Shown here in pieces: positions 16,474-24,712 of a stretch of 46,951 bases of DNA; position 1 is the stretch's first letter; each line of letters begins with the position of its first letter. A model generated the notes under the pieces. It was not told the origin of the DNA, searched no databases, and worked only from the letters and a program-made list of their open reading frames with translations. The position numbers and the translations under genes were made by a program. Source of the stretch: Armatimonadota bacterium (lineage in GTDB: Bacteria; Sysuimicrobiota; Sysuimicrobiia; Sysuimicrobiales; Sysuimicrobiaceae); contig JAVKGW010000012.1 of the NCBI GenBank assembly GCA_031460175.1, positions 1 to 46,951 of the forward strand. The letters are read 5' to 3'.

Positions 16474-17127
16474 TCACGACCTCCGCGGCGCGGAGGTCTC
16501 CCGGGAGCGGACGGGGGGCTTCACGCCCAGGAGTTCCGCGATGGCCCCCATGATCCGGTCGCTGGCCACCTCCAGCCCCTCCCGGGTGCCGGGAAGACCG
16601 TCCAGCCGAAAGGGAGGTCCGATGCGGACCTCGATCCTGCGGGGCCTGGGAATCCAGGCTCCCTTGGGCATGGCCTCCAGGGTCCCCAGGATCCCCACGG
16701 GGAGGATGGGGGCCCCGGCCCGCAGAGCCAGGAACGCGGCCCCGGGCTCCGCGGGGAGCAGGTACCCCCGGGGGTTTCGGGTGCCCTCCGGGAAGATCAC
16801 CACCGCCTCGCCTCGCCGGATGAGGTCCAGGGCCGTACGGATGGCGGCCCGGTCCGGTTCTCCCCGTCGCACGGGGAACGTCCCCACGGCCCGCATCCAC
16901 GCGCGCAGGAGAGGGATCCGGAACAGCTCCTCCTTCGCCATGAAGTGCACGGTCCGGCGGAGCGCGCACCCCAGCACCGGGGGATCCAAGGCGCTCCAGT
17001 GGTTGGAGACCACGAGGAGAGGGCCACAGAGGGGTTCGTGTTCCTGTCCGACAACCCGCATCCGGAACAGGGACCGCAACGCCGCGCGGAGGAAGACCTT
17101 GCTCACCTGGTACACCAGATGGTTCAC
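16474..17127 (-). CDS. plsC: 1-acyl-sn-glycerol-3-phosphate acyltransferase
   Basis: A 217-residue membrane-associated acyltransferase that makes phosphatidic acid from lysophosphatidic acid. The HX4D catalytic motif is NHWSALDPP (H43, D48); FPEGTRN near residue 107 is the second motif, followed by the LPVGILGT segment. The GTG start at 17127 overlaps the cmk stop (GTGA) and has GGAGGGGG just upstream, indicating coupled translation. The longer reading frame upstream is antiparallel to cmk. Together with plsY in the same operon it covers two successive steps of phospholipid synthesis. Confidence 0.92.
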   Translation of the reverse strand: MNHLVYQVSKVFLRAALRSLFRMRVVGQEHEPLCGPLLVVSNHWSALDPPVLGCALRRTVHFMAKEELFRIPLLRAWMRAVGTFPVRRGEPDRAAIRTALDLIRRGEAVVIFPEGTRNPRGYLLPAEPGAAFLALRAGAPILPVGILGTLEAMPKGAWIPRPRRIEVRIGPPFRLDGLPGTREGLEVASDRIMGAIAELLGVKPPVRSRETSAPRRS

Positions 17128-17804
17128 CGTTCCCCCTCCAGGGCCCGGGCCAGGGCCGCGATCTCCTCCACCACCTCTTCCGGGGTTCGGCCCGTGGTGT
17201 CCACCACCCGGGCATCGGGCGCCCGGCGCAGGGGTGCGACGGCCCGGTTCCGTGCGAGCTCGTCGTCGCGGCGCACGATCTCCAGAACCCGCTCGTATGG
17301 GATCTCCAGCCCCGCGGCCTGGAACTCCGCCCACCGCCGGCGGGCCCGTTCCTCCAGGGAGGCGTCCAGGTAAATCTTCAGCTCCGCCTCCGGAACCACC
17401 ACGGTGCCGATGTCCCGGCCCTCCATCACCACTCCTCCCCCCTCCGCAAGCGTCCGCTGCCGGGCGGTGAGGAAGGCCCGCACCTCCGGGTGCGCAGCCA
17501 CCCGGGCCACCACCGCGTTCACCTCCACGGATCGGATGGCCTCCGTCACGTCCTCCCCATCGCACCAGATCCGGAAACCCTCCGGAGAGGGCTGGATCCG
17601 GAGCTCCAGGGCACGCGCGAGCTCCGCCACCCGTCCCCCGTCCTCCGGGGGAATTCCTTCCCGCAGAACCCGCCAGGCTACCGCCCGGTACATGGCACCC
17701 GTGTCCACGTACCGGTATCCCAGCCTCTTCGCCAGCAGGCGCGCCACCGTTCCCTTCCCCGCGCCCATGGGGCCATCGATGGCGATCACGGGACGCCGGC
17801 GCAT
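17124..17804 (-). CDS. cmk: (d)CMP kinase
   Basis: A 226-residue cytidylate kinase that phosphorylates CMP and dCMP. The P-loop is GPMGAGKGT, and VDTGAMYRAVAW, MEGRDIGTVV and LDASLEERARRR are hallmark segments in the usual order. Length is standard. It overlaps the end of the upstream ABC ATPase gene by 19 nt, and plsC follows with a 4-nt overlap. Confidence 0.95.
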   Translation of the reverse strand: MRRRPVIAIDGPMGAGKGTVARLLAKRLGYRYVDTGAMYRAVAWRVLREGIPPEDGGRVAELARALELRIQPSPEGFRIWCDGEDVTEAIRSVEVNAVVARVAAHPEVRAFLTARQRTLAEGGGVVMEGRDIGTVVVPEAELKIYLDASLEERARRRWAEFQAAGLEIPYERVLEIVRRDDELARNRAVAPLRRAPDARVVDTTGRTPEEVVEEIAALARALEGER

Positions 17805-18571
17805 GCGCCTCCCCGCAGAGCCGGGGGCAAGATCACGGGCCGGGCCGAGCGGGGGTGCGGGAGCACCAGGGGCTCCACCCCGTACACGGCCCGGAGGGAG
17901 TCCGCGGTGAGCACCTCCTCCGGGAGGCCCTGGGCGTACACCCGGCCCTCGCGCAGCAGGACCATGCGGTCACACACCAAACTGGCCAGGTTCAGGTCGT
18001 GCAGGGTGCACACCACCGCGGCACCGGAGTCCCCTAGATCCCTCAGGAGTTCCAGGGTCTCCCCCTGGTGCGCGAGGTCCAGGTGCGCGGTGGGCTCATC
18101 CAGGAGGAATACCCGCGCCTTCTGGGCCAGGGCCCGGGCGAGCAGCACCCGCTGACGTTCCCCCCCGCTCGTGGCCCCGAAGGGGCGGCGGGCCAGGTGT
18201 CGGGTATTCGTGCGGTCCATGGCTTCCCGTACCGCCCGCTCGTCGGCTTCCAGATCCCCGTGCGCGTAGCGTCCCATGCGGACCACTTCCTCGCACGTAA
18301 ACCCCGGGGGACAGAGGGGATCCTGGGGCAGGTACGCGATCCAGCGGGCCCGCTCCCGCGGTGGGATGTCCGAGACCGGACGGTCCCCGAGGAGCACGGT
18401 GCCCGCGGTGGGCCGCAGCAGGCCTGCAAGACAGCGCAGGAGGGTGGTCTTGCCCGCACCGTTGGGACCGCACAGGGCCACCACCTCCCCTGGCCCCACC
18501 TCCACCGTCACCTCCCGGAGGACCGGAACGCCTCCGTACCCCGCCTGGACCGAGCGCGCCACAAGCCGCAT
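17786..18571 (-). CDS. ABC transporter ATP-binding protein, BtuD/FhuC-like
   Basis: A 261-residue ATPase of the iron-siderophore/cobalamin/heme importer class. Walker A GPNGAGKTT (35-43), AYLPQ Q-loop, SGGERQRVLLARALAQ signature, FLLDEPTAHLD Walker B and CTLHDLNLA switch region are intact. The VRMGRYAH segment is typical of this class. It follows the binding-protein gene by 4 nt. No FecCD/BtuC permease gene is in the operon, although the usual order is binding protein, permease, ATPase. Confidence 0.88.
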   Translation of the reverse strand: MRLVARSVQAGYGGVPVLREVTVEVGPGEVVALCGPNGAGKTTLLRCLAGLLRPTAGTVLLGDRPVSDIPPRERARWIAYLPQDPLCPPGFTCEEVVRMGRYAHGDLEADERAVREAMDRTNTRHLARRPFGATSGGERQRVLLARALAQKARVFLLDEPTAHLDLAHQGETLELLRDLGDSGAAVVCTLHDLNLASLVCDRMVLLREGRVYAQGLPEEVLTADSLRAVYGVEPLVLPHPRSARPVILPPALRGGACAGVP

Positions 18572-18575
18572 CGGT

Positions 18576-19478
18576 TTACCGCTCCTCCTGCCAGGTGACT
18601 TCTGGATGGAGGACGCGCGCGATCTGCTCGAGGCCTAGGACGAGCCGGGGACCCGGCCGCGTCACCCAGGAGGGATTGAGCGCGTAAACCCGCCCTGCCC
18701 GCACCGCGTCCAGGAGGCGCCAGGCGGGACGCCGCATCACCCGGTCTCGGCCGGGGTGGAGGACCAGGATGACCTCCGGGTTCCGGCGGAGGATCTGCTC
18801 CTCGGAGACCTGGGGCCAGCCCGCCAGTTCCCGGAAGACGTTCTCGCCCCCCGCGAGCCCGAGGAGGTCGTGCAGGAAGGTCCCCCGGGCGGCGGTGAGA
18901 AACGGCTGATCCCAGACCTCCACGAAGACCCTGGGCCGCGGCCGGGAGCGGGGCAGCTGGGTCCGGATCCTGTTCACCCGCTCCCGCATTCCCTCCACGA
19001 CTCCGCGGGCCCCCTCCGTCCTTCCCGTCACCTGGCCCAGGAGGAGGATGGCCCGATAGGTGTCCTGCAGGGATCGAGGATCCAGAGCCAGGACCCGGTA
19101 CCCGAGGCCGCGCAGCCGTTCCAGGTTCGCCCGCTGGAGGCTCACAAGGCCCACCACGAGATCGGGCCGCAGGGCCGCGAGCCGCTCGTAATCCAGGTGG
19201 ACCCCACCCACCTGGGGCTTGCGCCGTACCTCCGGAGGGTAGTCGTCCGCGGAGGACACCCCCACCACGAGATCCCGCGCGCCGATGGCGTAGAGGATCT
19301 CCGTCATGCTGGGGGCCAGGGAGACGATGCGACGGGGCGGTGCGGAGAACGTCAGGGTCTGTCCTAGGGCATCCAGTACCCGTACGGGTCCGGATCCCCA
19401 CGCCGTCCCCGCGAGGAGCCCGGCGAGGAGAGTCGCGAGGAACCGCCACCCGGTCACCGCGGTTGTGAGCGTCCTCAT
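18576..19478 (-). CDS. ABC transporter substrate-binding protein, BtuF/helical-backbone type
   Basis: A 300-residue exported protein of the cobalamin/Fe3+-siderophore binding family. Signal peptide at about residues 1-28 (MRTLTTAV, then a hydrophobic core ending GTAWGSG), with no lipobox Cys. The mature part has PPRRIVSLAPSMTEILYAIGA and LRPDLVVGL, characteristic of BtuF-type proteins. I chose ATG at 19478 over a TTG/GTG extension to 19535 because a signal peptide begins there and the -10 box lies at 19500-19495. There is little leader and no clear ribosome site. Cobalamin, heme or a siderophore is possible. Confidence 0.85.
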   Translation of the reverse strand: MRTLTTAVTGWRFLATLLAGLLAGTAWGSGPVRVLDALGQTLTFSAPPRRIVSLAPSMTEILYAIGARDLVVGVSSADDYPPEVRRKPQVGGVHLDYERLAALRPDLVVGLVSLQRANLERLRGLGYRVLALDPRSLQDTYRAILLLGQVTGRTEGARGVVEGMRERVNRIRTQLPRSRPRPRVFVEVWDQPFLTAARGTFLHDLLGLAGGENVFRELAGWPQVSEEQILRRNPEVILVLHPGRDRVMRRPAWRLLDAVRAGRVYALNPSWVTRPGPRLVLGLEQIARVLHPEVTWQEER

Positions 19479-19494
19479 CACGCAGACCCATGGC

Positions 19495-19522
19495 AGTATA
19501 CGGCAAAGGTTTATCGTCGGAA
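19495..19522 (-). promoter_or_regulatory. possible internal promoter before the BtuF-like gene
   Basis: Minus-strand TATACT (19500-19495) is a strong -10 box; TTCCGA (19522-19517) 16 nt upstream is a fair -35 box inside the end of the D,D-carboxypeptidase gene. It would give a leader of about 10 nt. Confidence 0.4.
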
Positions 19523-20605
19523 CAGCCGGCGCCACAGATCCCCAAGCCGGGAGGGCGCCCGAACCGGCTCTCCGGCCACGAGCGGGGCCCGGGCGACCGC
19601 CCGGCCGGCCACCACCACCTCCGCCCCTCCCACGACCTCCCCCGCCCCGATGGGGGGGTGCAGGTCCGGATGGGACCAGACCCGGAGGACCGCCCGGGTG
19701 CCCCGGGGGAGGGAGACCACGAGGTCGCGGGCGGCCACCACCGGCACGGTCAGGCCTCCTGCGATCTGGAACGACCCCACCACCGCTCCCCGCTGCGCGA
19801 AGACCCGGAGCTCGAACTCCTCAAAGCCGTAGTCCAGCAGCCGGGCGGCGTCTCGGAACACCTGGGGAGCGTTCAGGAGCACCACGAGGAGACGGCGACC
19901 GTTCCGGGTGGCGGAGGCCACCAGGCACCGTCCGGACTCGGCCGTCCATCCCGTTTTGACCCCGTCTGCCCCCGGGTAGTGGCCCAGGAGCCGGTTGCCG
20001 TTGAGCAGGCGAAGAGGCCCTTGGAGACCCGGATACTCGTACTCCCGCGTGCGGACGATCTCCCGGAAGACGGGATTCCGGAGCGCGGCCCGGGCGAGGC
20101 GGGCAAGATCGGAAGCGGTGGTGTAGTGGCCGGGTTGATGGAGGCCGTGCGGGTTCACGAAGTGCGTGTTCCGGGCCCCCAGGGCCCAGGCCCGGGCGTT
20201 CATCCGCCGGACGAACCCCTCCACGGACCCGTCCACCGCCTCCGCCAAGGCCACCGCGGCGTCGTTTGCGGACTTCACGAGGAGCGCGTAGAGCAGCTCC
20301 CGCACGGTCCGCCGCTCCCCCACCTCGAGCCCCACGGAGGATCCCTCACGCTGCGCGGCAGCCCTGGCCGAGATCCTGACCACGCGGTCCAAGGGGAGGT
20401 TCTCCAGGACCAGGAGGGCCGTGAGGATCTTCGTGGTGCTGGCAGGCGGACGCGGGAGGTCCGGGTTGCGGGCCAGGAGGACCTGGCCCGTACGCTCCTC
20501 GAGGAGCACGAAGGCCGTCGCCTCCACCTGCGGCGGCGCGCTTCCGCGGGCCGGGGACGCCAGGAGCCCGACGGTCAGCAGCAACCCTACTGCCCGGGCC
20601 CTCAT
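19511..20605 (-). CDS. D-alanyl-D-alanine carboxypeptidase (PBP5/DacF family)
   Basis: A 364-residue penicillin-binding serine peptidase that trims peptidoglycan stem peptides outside the membrane. Signal peptide at 1-22. Catalytic triad motifs: SxxK = STTK (56-59), SxN = SAN (112-114), KTG (217-219). The C-terminal region after about 255 corresponds to the PBP5 beta domain; the last residues (LWRRLFRR) form a basic tail that may contact the membrane. ATG at 20605 overlaps scpB by 4 nt, as in Bacillota where dacB follows scpAB. Confidence 0.93.
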   Translation of the reverse strand: MRARAVGLLLTVGLLASPARGSAPPQVEATAFVLLEERTGQVLLARNPDLPRPPASTTKILTALLVLENLPLDRVVRISARAAAQREGSSVGLEVGERRTVRELLYALLVKSANDAAVALAEAVDGSVEGFVRRMNARAWALGARNTHFVNPHGLHQPGHYTTASDLARLARAALRNPVFREIVRTREYEYPGLQGPLRLLNGNRLLGHYPGADGVKTGWTAESGRCLVASATRNGRRLLVVLLNAPQVFRDAARLLDYGFEEFELRVFAQRGAVVGSFQIAGGLTVPVVAARDLVVSLPRGTRAVLRVWSHPDLHPPIGAGEVVGGAEVVVAGRAVARAPLVAGEPVRAPSRLGDLWRRLFRR

Positions 20606-21168
20606 GACCGCTCCCTTCCCCGGAGGGCGTCCTTTACCTGGACCTCCCCCAGAGGGGGGAGGTCCGAGAGGTCCCGCAGTCCGAACCGCCGGAGGAACAG
20701 CTCGGTGGTGCCGTACTCCACGGGGTGCCCGGGACCGGGCCTACGCCCCACCTCCCGGATCAGGCCCCGATCGAGGAGGCGTCGGAGGTGGGCGTCGCTG
20801 CGGGCTCCCCGGATGGCCTCGATCTCCGACCGGGTTACGGGCTGGCGGTAGGCCACGATGGCCAGGGTTTCCAGGACAGCCCGGGAGAGGGGCTCTGGCT
20901 GCAGATCCAAAAACCGCCGGACGAACTCCCCGTACTCGGGCCGCGTGCACAGTTGATACCCGCCCCCCACCTCCTGGATCATGAGGCCTCGCCCCTCGTA
21001 CGCCCGCTGGAGCTCCTGGAGCAGGGCCCGCATCTCCTCCACGGAGCACCCCACCACCCTCGCCAACCGCTCGGGGGGTACGGGGCCGCCGCTCACGAGG
21101 AGCAGGCATTCCAGAGCCCCCAGCAACGTGCGGCGATCCCCGGGGGCGAATTCAACCCGCTCCCTCAA
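20602..21168 (-). CDS. scpB: segregation and condensation protein ScpB
   Basis: A 188-residue winged-helix kleisin-partner of the SMC complex that organises and segregates chromosomes. LLGALECLLLVSGGPVPPERLARVVG, LETLAIVAYRQPVTRSEIEAIRG and GLIREVGRRPGPGHPVEYGTTELFLRRFGL are typical, in two winged-helix domains. The TTG start at 21168 overlaps the scpA stop (TTGA) and follows GGAGGAGG by 4 nt. A much longer open frame upstream is an antiparallel artefact. Confidence 0.93.
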   Translation of the reverse strand: MRERVEFAPGDRRTLLGALECLLLVSGGPVPPERLARVVGCSVEEMRALLQELQRAYEGRGLMIQEVGGGYQLCTRPEYGEFVRRFLDLQPEPLSRAVLETLAIVAYRQPVTRSEIEAIRGARSDAHLRRLLDRGLIREVGRRPGPGHPVEYGTTELFLRRFGLRDLSDLPPLGEVQVKDALRGRERS

Positions 21169-21908
21169 CCCGCCTCCTCCAACCGTGGACCCGAACGGGA
21201 TTCTGCCAGCCGGAGGCGAATCGGCGTGAACGGCCGGGACTGCTCGATCCGGATCCGGCCCTGCCGCACGAGCTCTAGAAGGGCCAGGAAGGTGACGATC
21301 ACCACGAGCCTCGAATCCTCCGGCTGGAACAGGGCCTCGAACACCACGCCCGTGGGAGAGGCCGCCAGGGTCCGCAGGATGAAGGCCGCCCGCTCCTCCA
21401 CGCTCACGCCCGCGGCGGGAATCTCCTCCACCACCTCGCGGCTGCGCTCGAGCACGCGACGGAACGCCGCGAGCAGGTCTTCCACGGAGACCCCCACCAG
21501 GGGAAGCTCCGAGGGATCCACCTCCACGGGAGGCCGGGTGAACACCCGGCTCTGCACGGCTTCCAAGGCCGCCAGGGCGCTTGCCACGTCCCGGAATGCC
21601 CGGTACGCTTCCAGGTTCACCTCCATGGGGGATTCCGCCTCCGCGTCGGCTTCCTCCACGTTCACCCCGGGGGCGGGTCGGGCGGGGAGGAGCTGCAGGC
21701 TCTTGAGGGCCACCAGCATCGCCGCCTGCTGGAGGAAGTGGGTCCGGGCCTCGAGGTCCTCTTCCGGCAGGGCGTCCAGGACCGAGCGGATGGCCTCCGC
21801 GACCGAGACCTCCCTCAGGTCCAGCTCCCCTACCTGAGCCCGGCGCACGGCCTCCGAGACCGTCCCCTCGAATCCCGGGATCCGGATCAACGGCTCGTCT
21901 CGGGTCAC
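21165..21908 (-). CDS. scpA: segregation and condensation protein ScpA
   Basis: A 247-residue kleisin linking the SMC heads. N-terminal domain with LREVSVAEAIRSVLD and the HFLQQAAMLVALKSLQLLP helix, an acidic linker near residues 85-95, and a C-terminal winged helix (VIVTFLALLELVRQGRIRIEQ). GTG start at 21908 with GAGGG 7 nt upstream. It opens the housekeeping cluster; the isochorismatase-like gene ends 48 nt before it, and I see no clear terminator or promoter in that gap. Confidence 0.93.
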   Translation of the reverse strand: MTRDEPLIRIPGFEGTVSEAVRRAQVGELDLREVSVAEAIRSVLDALPEEDLEARTHFLQQAAMLVALKSLQLLPARPAPGVNVEEADAEAESPMEVNLEAYRAFRDVASALAALEAVQSRVFTRPPVEVDPSELPLVGVSVEDLLAAFRRVLERSREVVEEIPAAGVSVEERAAFILRTLAASPTGVVFEALFQPEDSRLVVIVTFLALLELVRQGRIRIEQSRPFTPIRLRLAESRSGPRLEEAG

Positions 21909-21956
21909 GGAAACGCCCTCGGGCGGAGGAACGGGGCCGGATCAGGACGGGAAAGT

Positions 21957-22586
21957 TCACGCTCCCGGAGAAGCCACGGCGACCGTGCTCCACACCCGGA
22001 GCAGGGCGTCCGAGGAGACCACTTCCCCGAAGTAGCGGTCCAGGTTCCGGAGGGACGCCCGGTGATCCTCCTCGGAGAGGGCGGAGCAGCAGTCCTCCAC
22101 CACCACCACGTAGTACTCCCGCTGACAGGCATCCCGGGCCGTGGTCTCCACGCATACGTTGGTCACGGTCCCCGTGAGCACCACCGTCCGGATCCCCCGG
22201 CCCCGCAGCACGAGGTCCAGGGAGGTTCCGAAGAACGCGCTGTACCGGTGCTTGTAGAGCACGAGGTCCTGCGGCTGAGGCGGGAGCACGAACTCCGCGC
22301 CCCACGTTCCGGGCCGCAGCATGCTGACCCGCCGCCGGTGCGCGCGGCGCTCCGTCCACACCGGGGTGAGCACCTCCGGGAGGTAGTGCGTCCCCACGAA
22401 CACCACCTGCACCCCTGCGGTTCGGGCATGCCGGAGGAGGGCTTCCAGGCGGGGGAGCATCCGGTGGGTGGCCTCCAGGGGCATGCCGAGCTTCCCCCAA
22501 GCACCTTCCGGATGGCAGAAGTCGTTCTGCATGTCGATCACCAGGAGCGCGGTGTGTTGGGGTCGGACCTTCTCTTCCAGCTTCAT
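21957..22586 (-). CDS. isochorismatase-like cysteine hydrolase
   Basis: A 209-residue cysteine hydrolase. Catalytic residues of the family are seen: Asp in VIDMQNDF (about 17-22), Lys in LYKHRYSAF and Cys in GTVTNVCVETTARDA. Members hydrolyse isochorismate, N-carbamoylsarcosine, nicotinamide, ureidoacrylate or other amides, and the substrate cannot be read from sequence. ATG at 22586 follows GGAGGG and overlaps the preceding dehydrogenase stop (ATGA). It is the last gene of the long catabolic unit. Confidence 0.88.
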   Translation of the reverse strand: MKLEEKVRPQHTALLVIDMQNDFCHPEGAWGKLGMPLEATHRMLPRLEALLRHARTAGVQVVFVGTHYLPEVLTPVWTERRAHRRRVSMLRPGTWGAEFVLPPQPQDLVLYKHRYSAFFGTSLDLVLRGRGIRTVVLTGTVTNVCVETTARDACQREYYVVVVEDCCSALSEEDHRASLRNLDRYFGEVVSSDALLRVWSTVAVASPGA

Positions 22587-23644
22587 GGATTCCCTCCGGG
22601 CACGATCACGTGGAACCCCAAGGTGCCGAACTCGCTCATGGCCTGCAGGACCTCCGTGGACTCCTCCAAGGACACGGTCTGGGTCACGAGCCGTCCGGGA
22701 TCCACCTTGCCCATGGCCACCAGGTTCAACAGACCCCGGTGGCTCGCCACGGGGCAGCCGAAACTTCCGAGAAAGGAGATCTCGTGTCGCACCAGGTAGT
22801 CCACGGGGATGGAGACCCTTCCCTGCTCCTTCTGACTGGTGAGGCCGATCTGCACGTGCCGTCCCCCTCGTCGCAGGGCCAGGACTGCGGGCACCGTGGT
22901 CTCCTCGCTCCCCAGGGCCTCCACGGTGATGTCCGCCCCTTCCCCCGTGAGGGCCCGGATGGCCTCCACGGGATCCCCGCGCGCGGCGTTCACCGTGGCC
23001 ACCGCGCCTTCTGCCCGTGCCTTCTCCAGCTTGTCCTCCCGGATGTCCACCGCGATGGGCCGTGCTCCGAGGGCGCTGCTGATCTGCACCGCGCTGAGCC
23101 CCACCCCGCCCACCCCGAAGATCGCCACCCACTCCCCGGGCCGCAGCTGGGCCCGGTCCACGATTCCGTGGTAGGCGGTCATATACCGGCAGCCCAAGGC
23201 GGCGGCGCTGATGAACCCGATGTTCTCCGGGAGCCGCAGCAGATTCACGTCCGCCTCCGGGATCAGAACCTTCTCCGCGTACCCCCCGTTGCGGCGCACG
23301 CCAAGCCCGCCCCCCGTCAGACACAGGTTGGAACGGCCGGCGGAGCAGTACTCGCACCTGCCGCAGGCCACGTGGAAGGGCACCGTTACCCGGTCCCCCA
23401 CCCGAACGGACCGCACCCCTTCCCCCACCGCCTCCACCACGCCCGCCAGCTCGTGTCCGGGCACCACGGGAAGGGTCGGGGCCCTGCCCAGCCATCCCCA
23501 GTCTCCCTGCCAGACGTGCCAGTCCGTGCGGCAGATCCCGCACGCGTGCACCCGGACCACCGCGTCCGTGGGACCCGGTTCCGGATCCGGGAGCTCCTGG
23601 ATCACCAGCGGCTCCCGAAACCCCACCATCACCGCCGCCCGCAC
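22583..23644 (-). CDS. zinc-dependent medium-chain alcohol dehydrogenase
   Basis: A 353-residue MDR enzyme. Catalytic zinc site CGICRTDWH and GHELAG; structural zinc cysteines CGRCEYCSAGRSNLC; NAD(P)-binding GVGGVGLSAVQ. It would oxidise an alcohol or reduce an aldehyde in the cytoplasm. Tandem GTG codons at 23647 and 23644 follow GGGAGG; I chose the second for spacing. It ends inside the isochorismatase start (ATGA), and 31 nt separate it from the quinone-oxidoreductase-like gene upstream. Confidence 0.9.
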   Translation of the reverse strand: MRAAVMVGFREPLVIQELPDPEPGPTDAVVRVHACGICRTDWHVWQGDWGWLGRAPTLPVVPGHELAGVVEAVGEGVRSVRVGDRVTVPFHVACGRCEYCSAGRSNLCLTGGGLGVRRNGGYAEKVLIPEADVNLLRLPENIGFISAAALGCRYMTAYHGIVDRAQLRPGEWVAIFGVGGVGLSAVQISSALGARPIAVDIREDKLEKARAEGAVATVNAARGDPVEAIRALTGEGADITVEALGSEETTVPAVLALRRGGRHVQIGLTSQKEQGRVSIPVDYLVRHEISFLGSFGCPVASHRGLLNLVAMGKVDPGRLVTQTVSLEESTEVLQAMSEFGTLGFHVIVPGGNP

Positions 23645-23675
23645 CACCCCACCTCCCTGTGCCGCACAACAAGCC

Positions 23676-24701
23676 TCACGGCACCAGAACGACCTTCCCG
23701 AACTGCTGCCCGGCCTCCAGGAAGGCATGCGCCTCCCGGACCTCGGACAGGGGGAACACCCGGTCCACCACGGGCTTGAGAACGCCCCGCTCGATGAGGG
23801 GCAACAGCTCCCACAGCTCCCACTTCCCGCCCATGTACGTCCCGTACACGGTCACTGCCTTGCCGAAGATGTACCGGATGTCCGTCTGCACCACCGATCC
23901 CGTGGTGGCCCCGCACAACACGAGCCGCCCGCCCCGCCGGAGGCTCCGGAGGCTCACCTCCCACGTGGCCGCACCTACGTGGTCGAAGACCACGTCCGCG
24001 CCCTTGCCGCCGGTGAGCTCCCGCACCCGCTCCGCCACGTCCTCCCGCTTGTAGTTGATCCCCTCGTCCGCGCCCAGGGCTCGGGCCCGCTCCAGCTTCC
24101 AGTCGTCCCCCGCGATGGCGATCACCCGGGCGTGGTGGGCCTTGGCGATCTGAATGCCCGCGCTCCCAACCCCGCTCCCTGCGCCCCAGATCACCACATC
24201 CTCTCCCGGACGCACGCGGGCCTGGGTCACCAGCATGTTCCATGCGGTGAGGAACACGAGGGGGAAGGCCGCGGCTTCCTCGAAGGTGAGGTTTGCGGGC
24301 TTGGGGAGCACGTTCACCGCGGGGACCACCACGAACTCCGCGTTGGTCCCGTTCCGTCTGGCCCCCAGGAGCCCGTACTGGGGGCAGAGGTTGTCGGTCC
24401 CCCGGATGCACGCGGGACACTGCCCGCAGGAGATCCCGGGGCTCAGGGCCACCTCGTCTCCCACCCGCACCCCGGTCACCCCCTCCCCCACCGCCTCCAC
24501 CACGCCCGCGCCGTCGGAGCCGAGGATGAGGGGAAGGGGCCACCGACCCGCGGGCCCGCGGCGCACCCACAGGTCGAGGTGGTTCATGGCCGCGGCCCGG
24601 ATCCGCACCCGAACATGCCCAGGAGGAACTTCGGGGACCGGAACCTCCTCCAGCCGCAGCACCTCCGGTCCCCCGTGCTCTCGGATCACCACCGCCCGCA
24701 T
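23676..24701 (-). CDS. MDR quinone-oxidoreductase-like dehydrogenase
   Basis: A 341-residue medium-chain reductase. The position of the catalytic zinc cysteine is taken by Asn-His (AAAMNHLDLW), as in zinc-free quinone oxidoreductases, yet four structural-zinc-type cysteines remain (SCGQCPACIRGTDNLC). The NAD(P) motif is GAGSGVGSAGIQIAK. ATG 24701 is preferred to ATG 24707 because GGAGG lies 6 nt before it. It follows dppC by 11 nt. Confidence 0.88.
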   Translation of the reverse strand: MRAVVIREHGGPEVLRLEEVPVPEVPPGHVRVRIRAAAMNHLDLWVRRGPAGRWPLPLILGSDGAGVVEAVGEGVTGVRVGDEVALSPGISCGQCPACIRGTDNLCPQYGLLGARRNGTNAEFVVVPAVNVLPKPANLTFEEAAAFPLVFLTAWNMLVTQARVRPGEDVVIWGAGSGVGSAGIQIAKAHHARVIAIAGDDWKLERARALGADEGINYKREDVAERVRELTGGKGADVVFDHVGAATWEVSLRSLRRGGRLVLCGATTGSVVQTDIRYIFGKAVTVYGTYMGGKWELWELLPLIERGVLKPVVDRVFPLSEVREAHAFLEAGQQFGKVVLVP

Positions 24702-24712
24702 CCGCATCCTCC

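Noticed and set aside
20602-22500. A long frame apparently fusing scpB to an N-terminal 440-residue extension
   Set aside because: The extension is antiparallel/out-of-frame reading through scpA and the isochorismatase gene; scpB has its own TTG start with GGAGGAGG.
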